From Calycina herbarum (lineage: Eukaryota > Ascomycota > Leotiomycetes > Helotiales > Pezizellaceae), in contig LLEY01000018.1 in NCBI GenBank assembly GCA_001414485.1, positions 248,001 to 312,000 on the forward strand: 64,000 nucleotides of DNA. Reading direction: 5' to 3'. The notes beneath the pieces are model-generated. The model saw only the letters and a program-made list of their open reading frames with translations, had not been told where the DNA came from and made no database searches. Of this stretch, positions 1-10,930 are shown one piece after another; positions within the stretch are counted from its first letter, which is position 1; the number at the start of each line of letters is the position of its first letter. The translations under genes and the position numbers were made by a program.

Positions 1-35
1 AAGATCCCAACAACTGCGCTAACCTAACTGAAAAG

Positions 36-116
36 TACACGAGAACAGAATTTGGCCCTGATGAGTACCTCCCAGAAGACACGGAGCAGAGTCTAGACCA
101 ATTTCAACCTTTTTGA
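36..116 (+). CDS. possible last exon of a gene that begins left of the window
   Basis: An AG acceptor at 34-35, preceded by GCTAAC (a good branch site), opens a 27-codon frame that ends in TGA at 114-116. The residues look protein-like (acidic, ending in DQFQPF). Nothing upstream is visible, so the family cannot be named. It could equally be chance, because a frame of this length is not significant by itself. It would be the 3' end of a plus-strand gene convergent with GDE1. Confidence 0.3.
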   Translation, partial: YTRTEFGPDEYLPEDTEQSLDQFQPF

Positions 117-1176
117 GTAGCTTAAGATCTCCATTGGAATCCCATTTTAAGATCACTCTATGCTTAAAAATTGACAGACCGAAGCCAACAATAAACATAA
201 AGCAAAGTAAGCTTTAGAAATCACGTTCTCAAAATGCTTCTCCCGCAATCGGAAACTTGAAGAACAATTGCAGATGCTGGAAGGCTCGCAGAGAGTCCAT
301 TCTCCCCATGTCATCTCCATTAACTCACAAGTTAACGAACCGTACGATCTCCAATCCCAGCGGAAGTAAAGTACTGGGCAGTCTTCACATCTCAACCTCG
401 AGTGTGTAACAGGCAAACCCTCTATGCTTGAGCAGACAGGATGGAAGACCAGGGCATGTAAAGCAAGAGCATGTAGAGAAATGTAAAGCTTGGAGCGACT
501 TCAGTCTAAGTCCATTTGAAGTTTCACGTTGCTGGGCCAGTTAGTAGCACTAACACCTCGTCGAAAGAAGATAAGCGAATAGGGGGCATCTCAGCCATAC
601 AGACTACCTAGGCCATGTCGAAGTTAGTAACCATTTCAAATTAAGATACTCACTCACCAGCGATGGGGACAGGAGGGTAGAGGGTCGGAAGGCTCAAGCT
701 AGCCCAGCAGAGCAGTCAACACTCAAGAAAAGGGAAAGGAAAAGTTCAACAGAATCCGTCAATCGTCCCTGCCACAAACGAATACCATGCAGGTATTTTA
801 GGGTATAGAAACTACCTATCTAACAAGACAAGGTAGAAGAAAAAGAAAGAAGAAGCGGCATACAGCCCCCCAACGAAACGAAGAACCAAGACTTTGCCGA
901 ACACCTAGGTGTGGCTAGTCTGTGCCATCCTCCCACGCAATGAACGAGAAAAGGGAGTTTTTCGCGGTAGCCTCAGTAGCCTTCTGGACAGACTGCCAAA
1001 GAATAATCCCGCAACACCGCAACACCGCAACACCACCAACTCCAATTTCTATACTCCTCTAATGCAAAGATGGTTGTTGATAACCAAATATTTTCTTTTT
1101 TCGGCAACCACAACGAGTGCACAGCACAAAACAACGACGCCACACCAACTTCAAATCTTCACCCCCGAATCTCTAC
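117..1176. other. intergenic, convergent 3' flanks
   Basis: No gene recognised. This should hold the 3' UTR of GDE1 and of whatever ends at 116. A short microrepeat of CGCAACAC (about three copies) lies near 1008-1034. The small open frames here lack conserved-looking content. Confidence 0.5.
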
Positions 1177-4100
1177 TCAAACAAGAACCGCCTCCTTGAC
1201 TTCATTCATGCCATTGATAACGTTCTCCTGGAGATTAGGCTGCGGATGCGCCAAAACATCAACCGGCTTTGTGTTCTTAGTGAGCCCATTTCGAATCTTG
1301 AGAACACTGTCAACAATAACAGCATCGATACCCTCATTAACTTGCTCCTGTTTATTTTTTAGTTCAATTCCAAAATCACATGTCGAGCAGAGACTTACCT
1401 GGACTTTGACAGGGTCATTGTTGAGAGTACCATAGCTCACACAAACCAGGCCGCTCTCCTTCACAACTCTGACGAGCCTCGGACTGTTGCACAATGGCTC
1501 AGCCGCACTCACAATCCCAAGGAGATTCCAACGACTAGCAAAGCGAATAGCCTCCTGGAGACTACTGGCTCGAATATCGCCTACCTCGCAACACCCCGCA
1601 TCCGTCAAGAACAGAACCGGGATATTCGGCTGCTTAAAGCTCAAAAGAAGACAAATATCAGGATTAAAGCTGCTGAAAATAATCTTTCGCTTCTTGCCCA
1701 AGTCGTAGACTTTAGTAAGAACAGTGTCTACAAAGCTGTTAAGCTCGACAGCATAAGTATCCATTTCCTGCTCTACCGACTCGTGGAGCATGGGATATTT
1801 CATCTCAACGTTGAAACCGACGTTCTCTGGGAGTTTGAGAAACATCTCTTCGAGTGTGGTGAAAGGTGCCTGGATGAAGTTTCCGCGCGAGTTGGCTTTG
1901 AAGCCCTTCTTCTTGAAATCACGGGTGTGTTTCATTCTCTCTGCCATCTCGGAATCAGGTAAGACATGTCCCAGAGACAAGGATCGCTGACGGTCCGAAC
2001 CTCGGACGACTTGGAACTGAGGGCCCTCCTTTTGTCCCTTATCTCTTGGTGGAGTTGGAGGGCGGGATGGCCGAGGGGTATTATCGTTCACGTGGAGAAA
2101 TTGTTCGAGTGTCAAGGTATGAACTGGTGCATCGATTCCTGTCTCGCTGACCAAAAAATCATGGTAGATGACTGGAACGTGATCCTTGGTGAGTTGCACG
2201 TCGAATTCGACATAATTGGCACCCAAATTAGCGGCGGCGATGAATGACTGCAGCGTATTTTCTCCGAGTTGGAGTGACTTGTTGGTCGTGATGTTTTTTC
2301 CAAGACCTCGATGGCCGATAACCATGGTTGAGGACATTTCCTTCCAATATGTCTGCTTGGCTGTAACTCCCATATTTGGGTGCGAGAATGGCGTAATGAC
2401 GAGAAAGTTGAAGTTCACACAACCAATGACTTCCAAATTGGTATCCATGATTGGAACGCTCACATCCCCTTGCAAGTTCATACGCTTCAGCCCAATTGCT
2501 TGCTTGATACTTGACAGAATGGCAACGCCACGTCCGACTTTATGCTCCTGGCTCCCTGCATAGGTTGGGACAATGTCAAAGTAAAGTTTGACCTTCGATA
2601 CATCAGTCGTGGAGAAAGCCATTGGTTCAGTAGAAATGTTTTCTTGAACCGGAAGGTCGATGATCGTTGGTTCGCCTTGTGCTCCACTAGCCGTTACCAC
2701 AACAGACAATGCGGTATCTAGTTGTGTGGAGTGTGCCTCAGCGATAGGTATCCTATCAAGCTTGACAGCGGGGATATCTTTTCTCATATCCATGGAACCC
2801 AGGCTGACGAGGACCATGCTCTCATTGGTGAGATATCGATGGCCAAAAGATTTGACTGGTTCCGTAGCCTTTACAACACTGTTTGAGCTCTGCGAACGTA
2901 GGGCATCCAATGATGAAACACCGGGAGTTGAGGAGTTACTCGTCTTGGTTGAATCTTCTGAGCCTGTGCTTGCCTTTTCTAGCCAAGCTTGCAAGAGCTT
3001 ATCGGCGATGTCCAAATGACCTCTTAGAGCAGCATGCTCTCTAGCAGTCCAGCCAGATGCGTCAGGCTTCTTGATATCAGCACCGTACGTGATGAGCAGC
3101 TCCACTATCGACAAGTGTCCATCAACCGCCGCAACATGCAGAGGTGTCCAGGAAAAAGAATGCTCGGCCAGCTCAACATCAGCTTTTTGGTATGTGGTGC
3201 CCTGGAGCAAAGCTTTCGCGCACTCATCATGCCCAAAACGAGCAGCAACGTGCAAGGCTGTTTCGCCTGTAGCATCCTGCCAATTGATATCAACCCCAGC
3301 ATCGACCAGGAGCTTCACAATGTGAGTGAAGTTGGATTTCGTGGCGAGAGCTAGAACAGCGCTAGATTTGGAGATGTCTCTTCTCATCGCTGCTTTCTGG
3401 TCGTTGAGACCTTGCCAGTTCTCTGCTTTGAGAAGGGCAGCAGTTGTAAGAGGATGACCCCCAATAACGCTGAGATGCAAAGGGGCGAGGCCTTCATTGT
3501 CCTGCCACTCTGGAGCATCAATGCCATTCTCAACATTGAATTGACCCCATTCTTGCATGTATTTCATGACCACTTCGCACACCACGACAAAACCGAATTG
3601 CGCTGCATAGTGCAGAGGGAAACGCCCATAATTGTCCTTGGTCATCAAGGAGACTCGCTGAGCAGGTTGCAAGATATCCAGGAGATGAACGAGAAGATCA
3701 ACTGATGGGTCTTCAATGCTAAGCAAAGTAGATTCCTTCACCTGACGGCGTTCAGGACCAAGTGGGGGAGATGTTGCAGGAGTCAAAAAGCGCATACGTT
3801 CCGAGTCAGCTTGGATTTCCGGGGTGATTTGAGTACCGGATTTTGCTCGGCCGATGGAAATGACCAAGCGATGCAAGATATTGCGATGGTTGATGTCGTC
3901 TTTTTCTTCCAGGCTGATGATATCCTTCAAAAGGTAGTCTATCGACTTCTTTGACCGACACGAAATGGCTCTTTGGAGCAGATTGACTAGTAACTTCTGC
4001 ATGCCGGGATCGCTAATCTCCAAATTGGACTCGGCGAGAGCCTCTTTGAGAATTGGAACATCGTCATTCCTAATCGCTTGGTCTACTGTGTCCAGAAGGC

Positions 4101-4853
4101 CATTAGGAAGATTGACGATAGAACGTGATGAGACGCGTTTGATCGAGTGCGCTGCTGGGACCATTGCAGCAGCAGCGTCGTCCTTGCCCTTGGCTTCTCC
4201 CAATATCTCCAGCCATTCGTTTATTTGCTTCATGGACTGAGAAAGAGCATTATTCGTTGCGAAGGCCTTTGGGTCCACCTTGGAGGTTATGTACTTGTGC
4301 TGGGCGCAGACGTTTGGCACTTTCTTGTCCAATTTCTTAGTAATCTTCATAAAACCCCGTCTATTGACTTCGCCGAACCATTGTAATTTTCGCAGTTGGC
4401 CCCGAAGTTCCAGCAGAGCCCCCATGAGCTCTTCAATTTCATTTCGGTCCAACTCCTCCAGGCTTTGTTTCGACGAGCCATGGAGCTCTTGTAGGAGTTT
4501 CAATCGTCGCGAGGCATCTGCGAACTTCTTATTATAGAATGCGTCGACATCTTCGAGATTTCGGTCTAAAGAGAAGAGTATTCCTGATTTGATGTTAGCG
4601 TTATCTGTGCTATCCGATTTTGTATATGCAGTTACTCACCAGTAAGGTCGGCGTCTTTGCCCAGTTTGTAGGTGGCAGCAGCGGCCTTGATGAGTTTCTT
4701 CAAACCCTTATAATTGATATATGAGGAAGACCATTCTGGCACCTGGTTTCGGGGTAAACTGCAGAGTGAAGGTTAGCCTATGATTCCTTTGGATAGCTTC
4801 GTGGCAGGAAAAAGAAAGTATAATGAGAGTACATACTTCCGTCCGAACTTCAT
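1177..4853 (-). CDS. GDE1: glycerophosphocholine phosphodiesterase GDE1 (SPX-ankyrin-GDPD)
   Basis: This enzyme hydrolyses glycerophosphocholine to choline and glycerol-3-phosphate in the cytosol, and the SPX domain links it to phosphate status. The model has four exons: 4837-4853, 4640-4758, 1399-4583 and 1177-1347, giving 1163 residues. The start gives the classic SPX opening MKFGRNLPRNQVPEW. SPX covers about residues 1-170, ankyrin repeats about 360-575, and the GDPD domain about 800-1150. The GDPD motifs look intact: HRGLGKN (His803-Arg804), GENT, EFDVQLTKD and PVIYHD. This separates it from PHO81, whose GDPD domain is degenerate. The length is close to yeast GDE1 (about 1220). The last intron (1348-1398, 51 nt) is a multiple of three without stops; removing it restores the family's NNDP-x-GIDAVIVDSVL spacing. 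The family call is very strong; the splice sites were inferred by eye. Confidence 0.95.
1348..1398 (-). other. in-frame, stop-free intron of GDE1
   Basis: The intron begins GTAAGT and ends CAG on the minus strand. It is 51 nt long in phase 0, and reading through it adds 17 residues without a stop. Those residues break the conserved C-terminal GDPD segment, so splicing is the better model. Confidence 0.8.
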
Positions 4854-6107
4854 TGTTCCTGTTACAACGAAGGCTTTCTCCTTTTACCGGAGAGTAGAAT
4901 TCAAATTTTGTTTGTTCCCTCGTAACGTCCGGACCGGTGGATGTTTGTGGTAGGTAATTGGTCTCGCAGAGAAATGGCTGCAAAATATGTGACCCGGGTT
5001 CCGTATGCTAGTAGGGTAACTGAAAGAAAGAAATGGAGCAGCTCTGATCGAATAAATCGTCGCCCGAGGTAGCCATTCAGAGTGTCTTTGTTGAGACGGT
5101 GGAGAGGAGGAAGATTGGCAGGTAGGTATAGGAGGGTAATTTGTTGTATATTGTTGTCTCTTTAGGTTGGTGAAAGAAAGAGCTGCATCGAGAGTTGTGA
5201 GGTGGAGCGTGGAGGAGACGGGACGCGCGATAGGTCAGGATTTTCTGCCGGTCTTAGCAAGGTGAGAGGGACGGAGCAGATTGGCTGTAACAAAGCGAAA
5301 GAAAGCAAGTGGACCCGTCGATCGCAGTTGCTGCTTATTCCGGTCCTATAAATGCTGCAGAACCAACAGCGTGCCTCGCTTCAAATGGGCCGAGTGCATT
5401 AAATCTGGTGAATTTACAATTGATTGAAGTTATTTTGGGAGTTTCACTTGTGATCGTCATCTCTGTCATCCCTGAATACGCCGTCCCACACCGCTTTTAT
5501 AGGCGATCAGCAGGTACAAGTTCTGCATCACTTCCATCTCTCACCGAGTCCCACAGAATCTAAAAAATAACGGCCACTATGAAATCGGAGGTTGAGATTG
5601 CAGTCATCTGACCAGACCTGTGTTACACAACACAGAAATGCATTTACGAAGGAGGCAATAAAAAAAGAGTCAAAAGAGAGGAGAGTCAAGAAGGTACCAG
5701 GCGATTTTCCGCGAGCTCACCGTCTCAAATGCACGAAGGTGACATCACTAAGGCGGGGGACTCCCTTCTCCGCAGGGATGACAGCTAAGGTTACAACATA
5801 CCGAATACAACCCGCTATTGAATAGTTCGGACCGGACTTTTGCTCTTCGCCTGTCCGTTGCAAAAAAGCGTTTGGAAGAAGTAGAAATGTAGCCATCATG
5901 CCAGTTTGATATTCTGCGAGAAGGCGTTTAGCTGGCAAGATAAGGTAGTCATTGAGACGATTGTGGGGTAAGTGGGGGACTCTCACCCAAGTTTGAACTT
6001 TGAAGCTGTTCGGACGGTTTGAAAAACTCTTTTTGAAAATACAACATCAATTGGCTATGTGCAACCCGGGGTATCTTTGAAGAGAATAAAGAGAGGAAAT
6101 GCCCGGT
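4854..6107. other. 5' flank of GDE1 and 3' flank of DBR1
   Basis: The stretch upstream of the GDE1 start should hold its promoter and leader, and the part next to 6107 the DBR1 3' UTR. The small open frames in between show no recognisable product or consistent splicing. Confidence 0.5.
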
Positions 6108-8014
6108 TTACCAGCGGCCTCCTCGTCCGCGTCCTCTACCTCCTTTGTTTCCACCACCCCTTCCACCTCTCCCGCCTCCCCTTCCACCACCTCTACCCCC
6201 TCGTCGACTTTCTACTTGCCCAGGGCCATTTTGAAATCTTTGGGTTTTCTCTTCCTCCGTGGCAAAGAACTTATTCTCAATTCCTACAAGATCGCAAAAT
6301 ATCTGCATCTGTGGATTGTTGTATTCTGCCGGGCTTTCCTCAATAATCTCCGGCATACCCTCCTGAAAAATAGGAGCTGTGATAACGAAGTTCTCCGGAA
6401 TCTTCAATTTGTCTTTCTTTACAATGTTTTGCGTCACCCATTCTTGCTCCTTTGCTATAAGCGGACGATAATGATCCTCACCCAAATCATGTTTTGAGGG
6501 CGCGAATTTATTCCCGAGGACGAGGTCCGGAGCAAAAACCCGGGTGATGGCCAACCATTCAGGGTCATATTCAAATTTCGGTTTAGGTCTAGGCGTTTGT
6601 TCAGGGGTTGAAGCCTTAACAGTAGACGTATTGTGAGGTGGCACTTCAAGTAACTGAAGAAATTTGCGACCGGGTAAACATTTGTCTAATGCTAGAAATC
6701 TAACAATTTTGTTCGTAACTCCGGGAGGGGAAGGCAGTCCTGGTTGCGTCCTTCGATGGGAATGGGCAGGTCGAGCAAATGCCGCAGGAAGCTGTGCGCG
6801 AACGTCCTCTGGAACGGTGGACGTCGGTGGCGGCTTGATCGTCGAGTCCTCTTCGTCATCCAAATTTATTTCATCTTGATTCGTGACAGCTGAGTTAGTA
6901 TTTGGGGTGGAAAGTTTGTGTGGTGGTTTTGTTGATTCTTCCTCGTCCTCGTCATCCAAGTCGATTTCATCTTGGTTTGTGACAGCCACAGCTCCATTTG
7001 CGGGCACGGGTTGCTGTGGCGCAACATCGTCTTCATCCATATCTAGATCAATCTCATCATCGTTATGAGCAACTGGAACCCTCAGGGCCACGATAGGATC
7101 CGGATTCGTCGTAGCAGCGGGAATTGCTCCATTTGTTGACTTAGCCTCGCCAACTTTGCTCTCGTAGGTCTTGGTGGCTGCAAATTTGCAGTGCAAGTGA
7201 GCCGCAAACCAATATGGAGGGCGTAAACGATCCACAACATGTGATGCAGCTTGGTTTCCCAAGGTTCCATCTTTTGATTCTTGCTCAAAGTCTGGTTTCA
7301 TCTTGAATAAGCTTCTTGAATTCCCGTGCTTCTCAATTGCTCTTGGCCAATCGTGGCTAATTGCGATATCGATTTGAGATTGCACCTGGAGCAGTTTTCT
7401 GATATCGAGCTCTCGAACGTGATAAATGGACTTGACATCGTCTTGATTGTAAGGTAATCGCTCGTAATGGTGTTTGTTGTAATTATACCCTTTCCAGATT
7501 CCAGACATACCGGCGATTCGAACTCCATTTACTCGAACAACACTGGCGGCGCCCATATAGTAGATATTGGGTGCTACCCAGCCTCCATAGTAAAGTTCCC
7601 AGAGATGGCTACTTGCTTCATGGTTGCCTCCAACAAATATTGTAAGATATGGGGCAATGGTAGTGCCATTGTAATATCTGTAAAAGTCCCCAATAGCTCG
7701 GTATTTGACCGGGCATGACATTACGGTCAAATCAGCAGCATTTCGAACTGCCTGAAATTATCAGTTCAATGTTCGTTCTCATATGTTCATTCTCATGGGG
7801 CCTTACCTGGAAGTCTCCGCCAATAATGAGGAGATCAACACGATCCCAGCCTCGGACCTGACATGCTTTGTCTACTGAAGCGTAGATAGCATCCAGAGTG
7901 CCATGTCCCTATTTGGATATCAGTGCGTGATCTAAACCATGCCATTTCTCTACTCACACATCCTTCGACAGCAACCCGAAGGCCTTGCCCCTCCACAAGC
8001 ACGGGGTTGGACAT
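6108..8014 (-). CDS. DBR1: lariat debranching enzyme
   Basis: It cleaves the 2'-5' bond of intron lariats in the nucleus so that introns can be degraded. Three exons, 7958-8014, 7807-7908 and 6108-7751, give 600 residues. The N-terminal metallophosphoesterase core shows GCGHG, GGDFQ, GGNHE, SHDWP and AHLHCKFAA in order, which are the metal ligands of the family. The conserved FLALDKCLPGRKFLQ segment follows further on. Between them lies an acidic insertion with three copies of a DEI(D/N)LD motif. The protein ends in an RGG-rich tail. ATG 8014 gives a short extension (MSNPVLVEGQG) before RVAVEGC, where human DBR1 begins; an in-frame upstream ATG at 8107 is possible but less likely. It is divergent from the Rpr2-domain gene, which also works in RNA processing. 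Confidence 0.95.
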
Positions 8015-8526
8015 CGAGGCAAGGTCGACGAAAGAGCTTTTTAAGAAGAGAAAATCACCACTTTCAGGGATCTTGAGAAGATATCCGAGGTATTTAGTAT
8101 CAATCAACCTTACAAAACAAGCTGTTTCTGAGAAGGGAGTTTTCTGAAGGCGGCCTTATGTTTTTTGACAAGGGTCAGAAGGTCGAGCGCCGAGGTTCAT
8201 CCGACGCAACCTGGAAACTGAATTGACAGTAAAAGTGGCAGTAGCTACTTCAGGCCGTACCTGCCTGCCTCATTTATTGATCTAAAGATCTAGATCTGAC
8301 TATCTAGATCTAATTATCTCAATCTGGATCTAATACAATGAAGCTCGATTATTACAACTGTCTGGGTTTATACTTTAGTTTGTGCTGTAGAGGTACTTAT
8401 TTAACTTACTGCCGCTTTTATTGTCCACCAGAAGCCAAAAGCACCCCGCCTATTTCATACTTCAAACCAACTTCATCACGTCCCATCATCTAGAACACCA
8501 ACCATTGAGTTCCAGGGGAAGAAGCC
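8015..8526. promoter_or_regulatory. divergent promoter between DBR1 and the Rpr2-domain gene
   Basis: About 510 bp separate the two start codons. The middle is occupied by a 191-bp inverted-repeat element (8230-8420) that contains several GATCTA-type hexamer repeats. No other clear motif is seen. Confidence 0.55.
8230..8420. mobile_element. MITE-like inverted-repeat element, copy A
   Basis: The left end reads TAAAAGTGGCAGTA and the right end is the reverse complement of TAAAAGCGGCAGTA, so 14 bp match with one mismatch. Inside, both arms carry GTACCT. The same ends flank a 184-bp unit at 58202-58385. No coding capacity. The outer TA could be a target duplication. Confidence 0.55.
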
Positions 8527-9108
8527 ATGGCATCTCCCGAGTTATCTGCGCGTCTAAAATATTTAGATGAAGCCGCCCATCTCCTCGCGCCAACAGCATC
8601 CGCAACCTCGAAGCACATCATGCTCCAATACAATTCTCTTCTATTCGATGCGACAGACCCTCAAAAACCAGTAAAGAATGGAAATGCCTGCGGGGGTTGT
8701 GGTACAATAATGATTCTGGGTTGGGAAGCTACGATGGAGCCCTCGAATCCCCGTCGTCGTAATAAGGGAAAGAGCTATGGCAATGCCCCCAAAAGCAAAT
8801 CGATTTCCTTCAAGTGCCAGAGTTGTCACAGAATCACTCGACATCCTATTCTTACCGCACAACAACGGCATAAACCTACACCAAAAACCTCAACCCAGAC
8901 GCATATTCCTACCAATACCTTATCCTCAACCCTACAATCGAAAACACATCCCTCTGTGTCGGAACCATCGTCGGCGAACTCCAATAGCAAGAAACGGGCG
9001 AAGAGCAGGAAACAAGGCGGACTTCAAGCTATACTTGCGAAGCAAAAGGCTTCTCAGGGAGTAAGCTCTGGATTCGGACTGGACCTGTCGGACTTTATGG
9101 CAAAGTGA
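8527..9108 (+). CDS. RNase P/MRP Rpr2/Rpp21/SNM1-type subunit
   Basis: Proteins with this domain are small zinc-binding subunits of nuclear RNase P or RNase MRP, which process tRNA and rRNA precursors. The gene is a single exon of 193 residues. The N-terminal helix region (SARLKYLDEAAHLL) is followed by a four-cysteine zinc site made of C-GGC (Cys55, Cys58) and CQSC (Cys97, Cys100). The C-terminus is basic, with a KKRAKSRKQGG stretch, then a final LDLSDFMAK. The overall plan resembles fungal SNM1 more than RPR2, because of the long basic tail, but I cannot separate the two by eye. The ATG at 8527 has a good GCC context. It is divergent from DBR1. Confidence 0.85.
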   Translation: MASPELSARLKYLDEAAHLLAPTASATSKHIMLQYNSLLFDATDPQKPVKNGNACGGCGTIMILGWEATMEPSNPRRRNKGKSYGNAPKSKSISFKCQSCHRITRHPILTAQQRHKPTPKTSTQTHIPTNTLSSTLQSKTHPSVSEPSSANSNSKKRAKSRKQGGLQAILAKQKASQGVSSGFGLDLSDFMAK

Positions 9109-9409
9109 TGAACACTTGGCTAAACTATCCTGCAATCAAAAACTCAAACCTGCCAGGCCGCTACAGACATAACAAGTCCTGAAACCTACTCTGCCACCAA
9201 TATCATCGGCTCCAGAACCTTCTGCGTCACGACCAGAATTAGACTACGAGGCAATCTAGTCATCTGGCAAAGTAATAAACAACCCTTGGACACCTACAAT
9301 CTGCCGGGAAAAACGCGTTCGTCCCTCAACACCAGAGTGTTTGACACCAGACCCCATATCACGACCAGAAGTTGGCTCCGAAGCATCACAACCCTCTCAG
9401 TTCTTAGAT

Positions 9410-10449
9410 ATGACCAGCGAGATCAGTTCACACGTCTACTGTTTCTCCCTAAATGTAAGAACCATGATTTCCATTTAAAGAACACTTTCTTACCATTATC
9501 AAGCCTTCGGGAACAAATTCGAGATCTCCGGAGCCAAAGTCCTCAACAAAAATACCACCACCACCAGTTAGCTACCGTGCGAGCCTCGAGATTCCAATGG
9601 CAAACAGCCGTCCCCCCCACAATCTCAACAAAACCCTAGAAGCACAGGCTAAGGAACAACCCACTCTGACGACTCCTCTTCTTCCAAAAACAAAGAAGGA
9701 AAAGCACAAGCACAAGCATGGATCCAACAAGAATTGTCCCGCGTGTCGGAAAAACGCCGAATTGGCTGCTGCTGTTGAAGCTGCGAGAGCTGCCAGAGCC
9801 GAAGAAGCTGCCAAAGCGGCAAACCAGATTTCCAGCTCTATGGAAAGCTCAAGTCTTGATCGTGAAGGAGACTCTCAATCCGACCCAATTGAGCACTCGA
9901 AAAAGACTTTATTGGCTACCAAGGGTCGTGTGGTCAAAAATGCCAAACGATTCATACATTCCGAGAGTGGTGGGAATGACCTGAAACAGCAACAAAAGAC
10001 GAGTTCCGTACCTGAAATTTCAGAAGATATGAAAAAGGCTGGGCTGGCTGCCAAGGCACAGGTCATCAAAAACGCCAATTTAGTGAGAGATTTCCAACGG
10101 GAAGCATCCCAAGAAATTCAACACCGGTACGACAGTGTGAAGCAGGCTGGTTTAACTAAGTCGGCGCGCGTTGTGAAGAACGCCAACCGGATTCTAGGGC
10201 CTCGAGACCAAGAGCATCAAGCACTTCGTCAGTCTGAGTATGAAGATGATGTTGTCGAGTATCTCGAGAGCCAGGATTGCAGGCACAGGAACAGAAATAG
10301 AACGATGTAAGTGGGTGGATTCAGGTAGGTGCTTCGACCGACTAATTGTGAACAGTTTCGTTTTTTCATTCGTTTTCGCCGTTGTTCTCTTGACTGGCTT
10401 GGTGACAGTATATAGCTTTGCTGGTGAAGGGGGAGACAAGTCGTCTTAA
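9410..10449 (+). CDS. predicted tail-anchored protein with VKNA repeats
   Basis: Family not recognised. Three exons are proposed, 9410-9454, 9504-10306 and 10356-10449, giving 313 residues. The second intron (10307-10355) has GTAAGT, a GACTAAT branch site and ACAG; splicing it replaces an early stop with a hydrophobic segment of about 20 residues (FSFVFAVVLLTGLVTVYSF) and a short polar end, the layout of a tail anchor. The middle has a KHKHKHG run, a CPAC pair and an alanine-rich helix. After that come three copies of a motif like RVVKNAKR, AQVIKNANL and RVVKNANRI, spaced 50-60 residues. The ATG at 10 codons before the first intron is only the first possible start: the frame upstream is coding-like but interrupted by two stops. 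A start at 9597 would give 267 residues. The membrane anchor is well supported, the N-terminus is not. Confidence 0.55.
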
Positions 10450-10930
10450 GGTGCTCGACGGCATTGGGAAAGGTCTAGGATATGGAAAGTAGCTAAGGTA
10501 GTGTTGTTCGTAGATCAAATTGTCAATTCTGTTCTTCAAGTTCATCGGTTTTGCGGCCCTCAATGAATTTCCTCGACGACACCTCCGATAGGCAGTACTT
10601 CCGATTCTTACCTGCCTATCTAGCTCATTGCTTCAATTTTCTAGGGTATTCTAAGTAATTTGATTTGGTCTTCCTAACTATCTGGGTTAAAATTCCCCCT
10701 CACGAAGATGGTTCCGTTCAAAACGACGAAGGCACCAGAATGCTCCAGAAAGTATTGGTTAGCATGTTTGATATAACCACACCCCTGTCACCGCGAAATT
10801 TTGGGCTATTAAGTGCTATTAAGGGTGTGTAAATAGAACCTTATCTTATCGCAAAATCTCTTTGAAAATAACCCCGCCATCGTCATCCCTAAATCAACAC
10901 TAAATCACAACAGACAAATAATTACACAAG
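10450..10930. other. intergenic, upstream of ZPR1
   Basis: This holds the 3' flank of the tail-anchored gene and the ZPR1 promoter. Near 10588-10620 is a half-site resembling the end of the MITE-like family (GGCAGTACTT followed by TTACCTGCC). No gene seen. Confidence 0.45.

Noticed and set aside
1117..4386. Many plus-strand frames opposite GDE1
   Set aside because: They are antisense shadows of a strongly conserved coding exon and show no domain or splice pattern.
1177..4853. PHO81/NUC-2 as the identity of the SPX-ankyrin protein
   Set aside because: The GDPD catalytic residues are all present and the sequence follows GDE1 segment by segment; in PHO81 the GDPD domain is degenerate.
5309..5986. 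Small frames upstream of GDE1
   Set aside because: Composition and lack of any conserved motif fit promoter and leader sequence.
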